Below the pieces are notes generated by a model. That model did no database searches. It was not told where the DNA came from and saw nothing but the letters and a program-made list of their open reading frames with translations. Source: Candidatus Uhrbacteria bacterium (GTDB taxonomy: Bacteria; Patescibacteriota; Patescibacteriia; SG8-24). From it: 5,110 nucleotides of DNA. The translations under genes were made by a program, and so were the position numbers. Location: the NCBI GenBank assembly GCA_016205965.1, contig JACQSM010000052.1:1-5110 (forward strand), given 5' to 3'. Below, one piece after another: positions 1 to 4,907 of the stretch (positions within the stretch are counted from its first letter, which is position 1; the number at the start of each line of letters is the position of its first letter).

Positions 1-14
1 CTAATACACGCTAC

Positions 15-44
15 ATTATACCATAATGACACTCCCCGGGCCAA
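15..44 (-). promoter_or_regulatory. Possible leftward extended -10 promoter with overlapping dyad
   Basis: Read on the - strand, positions 23 to 15 give TGGTATAAT, a perfect extended -10 element. A weak -35 (TTGGCC, + positions 39-44) lies 18 nt upstream of it. The predicted start would be near position 8, with transcription leaving the window to the left. The -10 overlaps a perfect dyad, CATTAT-ACC-ATAATG at 14-28, which could be an operator. The stretch is AT-rich within GC-rich DNA. The -35 lies inside the hairpin at 34-53, and the neighbouring gene on the left is not visible, so this remains tentative. Confidence 0.3.
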
Positions 45-333
45 GGCCCGGGGTTTCTTCACTGGCAAGGGCTGATAGCCGAGATGCCGGCGCACGATGT
101 GTCCACTTGAGCGCGGCGATGACGTCGGGCGTGTACCTTTCGGGCCGGCCGCGTCCCTCTTGGCACGTTCCGCCCTTTAGCTGGAGCCTCCGAAACTTTC
201 GGATGGCAGATTTCCGGAGCATGCCCGCCACCTCGCAGACGGTATCGAGGATCGCACCCTTGCGCTTCTTTGACGCATTCCAGTACTCCTTCTTGTACTG
301 GGTGAATATCTCGTTTCTCGTCGCCATAGTCAT
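16..333 (-). pseudogene. Transposase (integrase-core type), 5' fragment only
   Basis: The frame starts at 333 (ATG; a second in-frame ATG at 327 is equally plausible) and encodes 105 residues. Residues ~5-75 resemble the N-terminal helix-turn-helix region of integrase-core (DDE, rve-type) transposases: basic 'QYKKEYWNASKKRKGAILDT', then 'RKSAIRKFRRLQLK', then 'GRGRPERYTPDVIAALK'. Complete proteins of this kind are several hundred residues long and carry a catalytic D-D-E domain, which is wholly missing here. After about residue 75 the similarity fades, and the frame runs through the hairpin at 34-53 (residues like 'GLGPG') before stopping. I infer an internal deletion or recombination that removed the catalytic part. 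No other frame in 16-120 restores a catalytic domain. The intact start and uninterrupted frame suggest the truncation is not ancient. The family assignment is from memory of similar sequences. Confidence 0.6.
34..59 (+). terminator. GC-rich hairpin with T-rich tail, probable intrinsic terminator
   Basis: CCCCGGGCC (34-42) and GGCCCGGGG (45-53) are perfectly complementary, folding as an 8-bp stem with a CAAG loop. TTTCTT follows at once. On the + strand this resembles a rho-independent terminator for a gene ending left of the window. On the - strand there is no T tract after the stem, so termination in that direction is less likely. The T tail is interrupted by a C, which weakens the call. The truncated transposase frame on the - strand reads straight through this hairpin, so the last residues of that frame are derived from it. 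Confidence 0.45.
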
Positions 334-399
334 ATGGCGACACGGTAACCGAATTATGATCTACCCGGAGAGTTTCGGTAACCTTATTTATGATCTACA
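60..399 (-). mobile_element. Insertion-sequence remnant, transposase-proximal end retained
   Basis: The segment combines the 5' part of a transposase gene with a terminal region carrying two direct repeats just upstream of its start. The outer boundary is placed near 399 because the second repeat ends there and, read on the - strand, the end begins TGTAGATCA, giving the TG/CA terminal dinucleotide common in such elements. The inner boundary near 60 is only an estimate: it is where the transposase-like sequence gives way to the hairpin. No matching inverted end and no target-site duplication can be seen, because the other end of the element is missing. Confidence 0.45.
343..398 (-). repeat. 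Two direct repeats at the IS end, likely transposase-binding sites
   Basis: CGGTAACC-GAA-TTATGATCTAC (343-364) and CGGTAACC-TTAT-TTATGATCTAC (376-398) are the same two blocks with a 3- or 4-nt spacer. The copies begin 33 nt apart, close to three helical turns, so both would face the same side of the DNA. Tandem sites of this kind at an element's end are commonly bound by its transposase; that role is inferred here. They lie between the transposase start (333) and the inferred element boundary (399). Confidence 0.6.
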
Positions 400-408
400 A
401 CGCGCACG

Positions 409-438
409 TTGCTTGAACCCGCCCTTCCTTTATATAAT
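409..438 (+). promoter_or_regulatory. Probable sigma70-type promoter of the LCP gene
   Basis: A perfect TATAAT -10 box lies at 433-438 within TATATAATAA. TTGCTT at 409-414 serves as a -35 with an 18-nt spacer. The expected start is around 445, giving a leader of only about 14 nt before the ATG at 459, with no Shine-Dalgarno sequence in it. The -35 begins about 10 bp outside the inferred IS end, so the IS sits directly against this promoter. An alternative -35, TTGAAC at 413-418, would leave a spacer of only 14 nt and is less likely. Confidence 0.6.
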
Positions 439-458
439 AACCTGGCATTCTGTCTGCC

Positions 459-1835
459 ATGAAACCGCTCAAGGTCAATCTGCTCGATTCGGACGCGTCC
501 TACAACCATTCACATCCCCGCGGACGTTCATTGGCCACGCCGACCGCGATCATCGCGGTCTTTCTGGCGTCGTTCGGTTTCGGCCGCATGACCATGTCGT
601 TCAGTCCGGCTTCGCTCGAAGAGTTCGACAGCATCCCGATCCTGCGCCAAGTACGCCACCTGATCGGCAGTCCGGATCGAAAACTCAAAGGCGAGGCTTC
701 GGATCGCATCAATATTTTATTGTTGGGCATGGGCGGCGAGGGGCATGAGGGCCCGAACCTGACCGATACCATCATCTTGGCCAGCATCAGGCCTTCGACC
801 GGCCAAGCAACATTGCTGTCAGTACCTCGGGACCTGTTAGTGCCGGTCGACGGCCAAGGTTGGCGCAAGGTCAATTCCGCCAACGCCTTCGGCGAACTGG
901 CTGCGCCCGGACGCGGCGCCGATGCGACCAGGAATATTCTCGAGCAAGTCTTCGGCATCGACATCCCCTACTACGTCCGCATCGACTTCGACGGTTTCCG
1001 GGAAGTGGTTGACAACGTCGACGGACTCGACGTCTATGTCGACCGCTCTTTTACCGATCCTTCGTACCCGGCGGCGAACTTCGCCACCCAGACGATCTCT
1101 TTCAAGGCAGGTTGGCAGCACTTCGATGGCGCCGAAGCCCTCAAATTCGCCAGGTCGCGCCACGGCTCCGGCGGCGAAGGCAACGACTTCGCCAGGTCGC
1201 GCCGGCAGCAGAAGGTCATCGCCGCGCTCAAAGAAAAACTGCTGTCGTTCGAGACCCTCAAGAACCCGGCCCGGGTCAGCACGGTGCTGGCCTCGCTGCG
1301 CTCGCATGTGGCTACTAATTTGCAGATCGGCGAAATCCTGCGGCTGGCCAAGATCGGCGCGGCCATGGACCGGTCGGCGATCGCCCACACGGTGATCGAC
1401 ATCGGCGCCGATTCGCCGCTGACCGAGAGCATGCTTGCCGGCGCCTACGTGCTGGTGCCCAAGAACGACGACTGGAGCGGCGTGCGCCAAGTGGCGGCCG
1501 ACATCTTCGATCTGGCCCGCGCCGAAGAAGCTCCGACGCCCAAACCCGAGCCCCAACGCGCATCGATCGAGATTCGCAACGGCACGGAGACCAGCGGTTT
1601 GGCCCGCGACGTTTCCGGACGGCTGGCCGAGCTGCGCTTCGACATCGTGAAAATCGGCAACGCCGATGCCGCCACCCACAAGAAGACGTTGATCTACGAT
1701 TTCACCTCCGGTTCGAAGGGCGAGGCGCTCGAACGTTTGAAGCTCGCGCTCGGCGCCGTCGAGGCCCGGGGCCAGCGCGATCGGCTGGAGGCGGCTTCAG
1801 GGGTTGATTTTCTGGTGATTCTCGGGCAGAATTAG
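459..1835 (+). CDS. LytR-CpsA-Psr (LCP) family cell-envelope protein with LytR_C domain
   Basis: This is a 458-residue membrane-anchored LCP protein. The family transfers undecaprenyl-phosphate-linked glycopolymers to cell-wall or surface acceptors, outside the membrane. Residues 1-24 are polar and probably cytoplasmic, and ~25-46 form one hydrophobic anchor. The LCP domain spans ~82-260: 'RINILLLGMGG' at 83-93, 'TDTI' at 102-105 (Asp103), 'SVPRD' at 121-125 (Arg124), and the basic 'FARSRHG..DFARSRRQQKVI' region at ~230-254, matching the conserved Asp/Arg residues that bind the lipid pyrophosphate. A Pro-rich linker (~357-366) leads to a LytR_C domain (~367-456, starting 'ASIEIRNGTETSGLA'). 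The length fits two-domain LCP proteins. The ATG at 459 is chosen because it precedes the anchor and follows the promoter at 409-438 closely. The glycopolymer and acceptor cannot be read from the sequence; the protein could also act on peptidoglycan or surface-glycan attachment in a reduced envelope. The next gene, der, is 68 nt downstream and may be read from the same transcript. Confidence 0.9.
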   Translation: MKPLKVNLLDSDASYNHSHPRGRSLATPTAIIAVFLASFGFGRMTMSFSPASLEEFDSIPILRQVRHLIGSPDRKLKGEASDRINILLLGMGGEGHEGPNLTDTIILASIRPSTGQATLLSVPRDLLVPVDGQGWRKVNSANAFGELAAPGRGADATRNILEQVFGIDIPYYVRIDFDGFREVVDNVDGLDVYVDRSFTDPSYPAANFATQTISFKAGWQHFDGAEALKFARSRHGSGGEGNDFARSRRQQKVIAALKEKLLSFETLKNPARVSTVLASLRSHVATNLQIGEILRLAKIGAAMDRSAIAHTVIDIGADSPLTESMLAGAYVLVPKNDDWSGVRQVAADIFDLARAEEAPTPKPEPQRASIEIRNGTETSGLARDVSGRLAELRFDIVKIGNADAATHKKTLIYDFTSGSKGEALERLKLALGAVEARGQRDRLEAASGVDFLVILGQN

Positions 1836-1845
1836 CCGACTGATC

Positions 1846-1898
1846 GGAGGGCGGCCTTTAGGCCGCTCGTGCAGGGGCCGGCCTAAAGGCCGCCCTCC
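1846..1898. repeat. Perfect 20-bp inverted repeat filling the LCP-der gap
   Basis: The left arm GGAGGGCGGCCTTTAGGCCG (1846-1865) and the right arm at 1879-1898 are exact reverse complements around a 13-nt loop. Each arm also contains its own small palindrome (CGGCC-TTTA-GGCCG), so the RNA could form either one long stem or two short hairpins. The pair occupies 53 of the 68 intergenic nt. It is not a canonical terminator, because the stem is followed by TCCTC and not by a T tract. The right arm ends 5 nt before the der start codon. Diverged copies of the same unit occur inside dprA (4608-4674), which marks this as a dispersed repeat and not a one-off structure. Confidence 0.85.
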
Positions 1899-1903
1899 TC
1901 CTC

Positions 1904-3268
1904 ATGGATAAATTGACGCCGGTCATAGCCATCGTCGGTCGAACGAACGTGGGCAAATCCACGTTGTTTAATCGTTTGATCGGCGTCAAAAAGGCGATCG
2001 TTTCGCGCGAAGCCGGCACGACCCGCGACATCAATTTCGGCCATTGCCACTGGCGCGACCAGGTCATCACCATGATCGACACCGCCGGATTGGACCTGAC
2101 TTCAGCCAAATCCGTCGAGGAGGATTTAAAGCGCCAGGCCGATCATGCCATGACCAAAGCCGATCTGGTCGCCTTCGTGGTCGACGTCGGGGCGGGCGTC
2201 ATGCCGCAGGACCGGGCCATGGCCAAGTATCTGCAGCGCTCAAAGAAGCCGGTGCTCCTGCTGGCCAATAAATCCGATAACCCGGCCAAGCGCCGCCTGG
2301 CCCAGGCCACCGAATGGCTGTCGTTCGGCTTCGGCGAGCCGCATCCGGTTTCGGCCGCCAACGGTTCCGGCGTCGGCGACTTTTTGGACGTGGCCGTCGA
2401 ACAGCTGAAGGCGCTGGGCGCGACTTCGCGCGAACTGCCCCCCGTCGACGCCCGCGTCGCCATCGTCGGCAAACCCAACGTCGGAAAATCTTCTTTATTG
2501 AATGCCTTGGCCGGCGAACCGCGGGTGATCGTCAGCGAAGTGCCGCACACCACCAAAGAACCGCAGGACACGCTGATCAGGTACGAATTGCCCGGCGCCG
2601 CCGGCGCCGCCAAACACATCCTGCTGGTCGACACGGTCGGCATCCGCAAGAAGGCCCGGGTCGAGCGCGGCATCGAATCCATGGGCGTGAAGATGAGCAT
2701 CGATGAGCTGGAGCGCGCCGACACCGCTTTTTTGGTGATCGACGCGACCGAAGGCGTCGGCGTTCAGGAACGCAAGCTGGCCGGACTGATCGAAGAGAAG
2801 GCCGTCGGCATCGTGGTCATCGTCAACAAGTGGGATCTCTCCGACGAAAAGAACCTGGGTTCGGCCGATGACTTCAAACGCTACCTGGCGTCCGAGTTCC
2901 GGTTCATGGAATGGGCGCCGGTCGTCTTCATCGCGGCCAAAACCGGGTATCATGTGGCCAAGCTGCTGTCGCACGCCCTCGAAGTCGCGGCCCAGCGCCA
3001 GCGCCGGATTTCCGATGAAGACATGTCGGTGTTCGCCGAGAAACTCAAAAAGATCCACCACTCGGCTTTCCGCCGCGGCGAGAAACGGCCCCACGTTTAC
3101 GGCCTGACCCAGACGGACGTCACGCCGCCGACCTTCACCCTGGTCGTCAAAGACAAAGAGACCATCCATCCGAACTTCCTGCGCTTCGTCGAGAATCGCA
3201 TTCGCGACGAATACGGTTTCGCCGGGACGCCGCTGCTGGTTCAGGCGCGCGAGATCGGCGGGATGTAA
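1904..3268 (+). CDS. der: Ribosome biogenesis GTPase Der (EngA)
   Basis: This 454-residue protein has the Der-specific layout of two tandem G domains and a C-terminal KH-like domain. Der acts in the cytoplasm in late assembly of the 50S subunit. G domain 1: G1 'GRTNVGKS' (12-19), G2 'AGTTRD' (37-42), G3 'DTAG' (59-62), G4 'NKSD' (122-125), G5 'SAA' (150-152). G domain 2: G1 'GKPNVGKS' (189-196), G2 'PHTTKEPQDT' (214-223), G3 'DTVG' (243-246), G4 'NKWD' (308-311), and 'AAKTG' (344-348) in the G5 place. The KH-like domain runs from ~372 to the end ('RFVENRIRDEYGF' at 427-439). Domain 2 departs from the usual 'GTTRD' and 'DTAG', though the GTP-binding lysine, threonines and aspartates remain. 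The ATG start gives the standard N-terminus, but no Shine-Dalgarno sequence precedes it: the bases before it are CCTCCTCCTC, part of the repeat's right arm. No promoter is evident in the gap, so transcription probably comes from the LCP promoter. pth follows after 4 nt. Confidence 0.96.
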   Translation: MDKLTPVIAIVGRTNVGKSTLFNRLIGVKKAIVSREAGTTRDINFGHCHWRDQVITMIDTAGLDLTSAKSVEEDLKRQADHAMTKADLVAFVVDVGAGVMPQDRAMAKYLQRSKKPVLLLANKSDNPAKRRLAQATEWLSFGFGEPHPVSAANGSGVGDFLDVAVEQLKALGATSRELPPVDARVAIVGKPNVGKSSLLNALAGEPRVIVSEVPHTTKEPQDTLIRYELPGAAGAAKHILLVDTVGIRKKARVERGIESMGVKMSIDELERADTAFLVIDATEGVGVQERKLAGLIEEKAVGIVVIVNKWDLSDEKNLGSADDFKRYLASEFRFMEWAPVVFIAAKTGYHVAKLLSHALEVAAQRQRRISDEDMSVFAEKLKKIHHSAFRRGEKRPHVYGLTQTDVTPPTFTLVVKDKETIHPNFLRFVENRIRDEYGFAGTPLLVQAREIGGM

Positions 3269-3272
3269 CGCT

Positions 3273-3839
3273 ATGAAGCTGATCGTCGGCCTCGGAAATC
3301 CGGGGAAAGAATACGCGAAGACGCGACACAACGCCGGCATCCGGGCCGTGCGCGCTTTTCATACTCTGCAGGCCGATGTTTTCGACGGCTGGAAGGAGAA
3401 ATTTTCGGCCGAGATTTCGGCGGGCGTCGTCGGCGGCGAAAAAGTCGCGCTGATGTTTCCGCAGACCTTCATGAACAGCTCCGGAGATGCCGTGATTCAG
3501 GCGGCGCAATTCTGGAAGATCGCGCCGGCCGACATCGTGGTCGTGTACGACGACTTCGACCTGCCGCTCGGCAGCATCCGGATCCTGCCCAAGGGCGGTC
3601 CGGGCGGCCACAACGGTATCGATTCGGTGCTGACGCGGCTCGGAACCAAAGACGTTCCCCGGGTGCGCATCGGCGTTCGCGGCCCGGGAACGGAAAAGAT
3701 CATCACCGAAAAGTACGTGCTCGAACGGTTCAGCGATGAGGAAGAAAAGATCCTGGCCGAGGCTTTAAAGAAAGCGGCCGAGGCCATCGGCCTGATTCTG
3801 AAGGAAGGGATCGAGGCGGCGATGAACAAGTGCAATTGA
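3273..3839 (+). CDS. pth: Peptidyl-tRNA hydrolase (Pth1 type)
   Basis: The product is 188 residues, the usual length for bacterial Pth. The enzyme cleaves the ester bond of peptidyl-tRNAs that drop off ribosomes, recycling tRNA in the cytoplasm. All key residues are visible: Asn9 in 'GLGNPG' (6-11), catalytic His19 in 'TRHNAG' (17-22), Asn68 in 'TFMNSSG' (65-71), Asp93 in 'VYDDFDLPLG' (91-100), and Asn114 in 'GGPGGHNG' (108-115). These match Asn10, His20, Asn68, Asp93 and Asn114 of the Escherichia coli enzyme. The gene begins 4 nt after the der stop codon, so the two are almost certainly one transcript and perhaps translationally coupled. Any Shine-Dalgarno signal is weak (CGGGA within the end of der). 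The C-terminus is helical and basic-acidic without unusual extensions. A terminator-like hairpin lies ~40 nt after the stop. Confidence 0.97.
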   Translation: MKLIVGLGNPGKEYAKTRHNAGIRAVRAFHTLQADVFDGWKEKFSAEISAGVVGGEKVALMFPQTFMNSSGDAVIQAAQFWKIAPADIVVVYDDFDLPLGSIRILPKGGPGGHNGIDSVLTRLGTKDVPRVRIGVRGPGTEKIITEKYVLERFSDEEEKILAEALKKAAEAIGLILKEGIEAAMNKCN

Positions 3840-3878
3840 AAAGTCCCGGCCTGATGGCGCGTGGTTTTTTGAAAGTCA

Positions 3879-3911
3879 CGGACGGCATTTGACATCGTCC
3901 GACTGTTTTTT
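3879..3911 (+). terminator. Terminator-like hairpin after pth
   Basis: CGGACG (3879-3884) pairs perfectly with CGTCCG (3896-3901), extendable by one G-T pair, around a loop of 9-11 nt. A run of six T (3906-3911) follows after ACTG. The stem is short and the T run starts 4 nt away, so termination would be partial at best. It is placed correctly to end the der-pth transcript. The structure shares its loop and T tract with the putative dprA promoter. Confidence 0.45.
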
Positions 3912-3918
3912 GTATGGT
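3889..3918 (+). promoter_or_regulatory. dprA: Probable promoter of dprA
   Basis: A perfect TTGACA -35 box (3889-3894) is followed after 18 nt by TATGGT (3913-3918) as a -10. The predicted start is about 3925, only ~3 nt before the ATG at 3928, so the dprA message would be leaderless or nearly so. The -35 lies in the loop of the preceding hairpin, and the six-T run forms part of the spacer. The same TTG is the start of a longer possible reading frame from 3889, but as a promoter element it would not be in the mRNA. Confidence 0.5.
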
Positions 3919-3927
3919 CCGGCGGCT

Positions 3928-4893
3928 ATGGATGATATAGCCATCATTGCACGAGTCGACCGGGCTTATCCCGAGCTCCTGGCCCGGATCCCGGACGCGC
4001 CCGAACGACTCTATGTTCGGGGCGCTGTCGCGGCGCTCTTCGGCGCCCCGGCGATCGCCATTGTCGGCACCCGGGCCATGACCCGCTACGGCGAATCGGT
4101 GACGAAGATGCTGGTGCATCCCCTGGCCGCGGCCGGGGCAGTGATCGTAAGCGGGTTGGCGCTGGGCATCGATGCCGTCGCGCACCAGGCGGCGCTCGAC
4201 GCCGGCGGAATTACCGTTGCGGTTCTGGGTTCGGGCGTAGACAAGGATTCCGTCGGCCCGCGGCTCAATGCCAACCTGGCCGAACGCATTATAAAATCAG
4301 GTGGGGCGCTCGTTTCCGAATATCCGCCTGGCACCGGCGGCCAGGCCTATCATTTTCCGCAGCGCAATCGCATCATCGCCGGGCTGTCGCGGGCCACGAT
4401 TGTCATCGAAGCTCCAGAAAAATCCGGCGCCCTCATCACCGCCAAACAAGCACTCGAGTACAACCGCGAGGTCTTGGCCGTGCCCGGACCGATCACCGGG
4501 TCGTCATCGACGGGAAGCAATCGACTAATCTCGCGCGGCGCGGCCGTCGTCACCTGCCTTGAGGACGTCTTGGCCGCTTGCGGATTGGATTTAACGGACA
4601 CGCTCGCAGGCGGGCCTAAAGGCCCGCCTCCTAGTTCAGCTTCTCATTCAGGAGGGCGGCCTTCAGGCCGTCCCATGTTCACCAATGAGGAAGCCGCCGT
4701 GCTCGACTATATAAGGAAGGAACCGCTCTCGATCGACGAACTGATCGAGGCCAGCGGATTGACATCCTCGGCCGTCTTTGCTATCGTCACGCACCTCGAA
4801 ATCCGAGGGCTGCTGGAACGCTCCGGCGGCCGTTTTTCACTCATCAACGCGGGTCAAAAAGTTGACAGGCCGACGGAAGCGCGTTTATTCTAA
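3928..4893 (+). CDS. dprA: DNA-processing protein DprA (Smf)
   Basis: DprA binds incoming single-stranded DNA during natural transformation and loads RecA onto it. From the ATG at 3928 the protein has 321 residues. The Rossmann-like core (~1-222) shows 'IAIVGTRAMTRYG' (43-55), 'SGLALGIDAVAHQAAL' (75-90), 'VAVLGSGVD' (97-105), 'SEYPPGT' (130-136), 'FPQRNRIIAGLS' (143-154), 'EKSGALITAKQAL' (164-176) and 'VPGPITGSSSTGSNRLI' (185-201). A Gly/Pro/Ser linker (~227-249) precedes a winged helix (~251-306) of the DprA C-terminal type. There is no N-terminal SAM domain, so it is shorter than the common ~360-residue form. The ATG is preferred to a TTG at 3889, which would add 13 unconserved residues and start inside the -35 box. 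The usual Tyr-Pro after the 'GSGVD' motif is replaced by 'DSVGPR'. The linker is encoded by copies of the palindromic repeat. topA follows after 14 nt. Confidence 0.94.
   Translation: MDDIAIIARVDRAYPELLARIPDAPERLYVRGAVAALFGAPAIAIVGTRAMTRYGESVTKMLVHPLAAAGAVIVSGLALGIDAVAHQAALDAGGITVAVLGSGVDKDSVGPRLNANLAERIIKSGGALVSEYPPGTGGQAYHFPQRNRIIAGLSRATIVIEAPEKSGALITAKQALEYNREVLAVPGPITGSSSTGSNRLISRGAAVVTCLEDVLAACGLDLTDTLAGGPKGPPPSSASHSGGRPSGRPMFTNEEAAVLDYIRKEPLSIDELIEASGLTSSAVFAIVTHLEIRGLLERSGGRFSLINAGQKVDRPTEARLF
4608..4674. repeat. Palindromic repeat pair inside dprA, read in frame
   Basis: Two diverged copies of the repeat lie here. The first (4608-4629) is AGGCGGGCC-TAAA-GGCCCGCCT, a perfect hairpin, in the orientation of the right arm at 1879-1898. 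The second (4651-4674) is GGAGGGCGGCCTTCAGGCCG plus TCCC, a hairpin with one G-T pair, in the orientation of the left arm at 1846-1865. A 21-nt spacer (4630-4650) separates them. Together they encode about residues 227-249 of DprA, a Gly/Pro/Ser/Arg-rich stretch between its two domains, with no stop or frameshift. Confidence 0.8.
4862..4891 (+). promoter_or_regulatory. topA: Possible topA promoter within the end of dprA
   Basis: A perfect TTGACA (4862-4867) lies in the last codons of dprA. TTTATT (4884-4889, 16-nt spacer) or TATTCT (4886-4891, 18-nt spacer) could serve as the -10; each matches the consensus at four of six positions. The start would fall at about 4896-4898, giving a leader of ~10 nt. 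topA may instead be read through from dprA, as the gap is only 14 nt. Confidence 0.35.
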
Positions 4894-4907
4894 GCGGCAG
4901 AACTCAT

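Noticed and set aside
343..398. CRISPR-like array at the two direct repeats
   Set aside because: There are only two copies, each with an internal spacer of variable length and only 11 nt between them, located at an IS end. This fits transposase-binding sites.
26..748. 240-codon + strand frame across the IS remnant and the LCP start
   Set aside because: It crosses the IS remnant, the promoter and the first part of the LCP gene in another frame, and has no recognisable domain.
837..1679. Long open frame on the - strand opposite the LCP gene (280 codons)
   Set aside because: It is antisense to a clearly conserved LCP protein. Its translation is low-complexity and shows no recognisable domain, as expected from GC-rich codon bias.
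1846..1898. Inverted repeat before der as a rho-independent terminator
   Set aside because: The stem is followed by TCCTC and the der start codon with no T tract, and no separate der promoter is visible downstream of it.
2495..3340. Long open frame on the - strand opposite der (281 codons)
   Set aside because: It is fully covered by der, whose motifs are unambiguous. The antisense product has no recognisable family features.
3845..3870. Second possible terminator right after pth (T run at 3865-3870)
   Set aside because: The bases before the six-T run form only a 3-bp GCC/GGC stem with poor extension. The hairpin at 3879-3901 is better supported.
3889..3927. TTG start giving 13 extra N-terminal residues on DprA
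   Set aside because: The TTG is the first half of a perfect TTGACA -35 box, the extra residues look unlike DprA, and the ATG at 3928 fits the usual start of this short DprA form.
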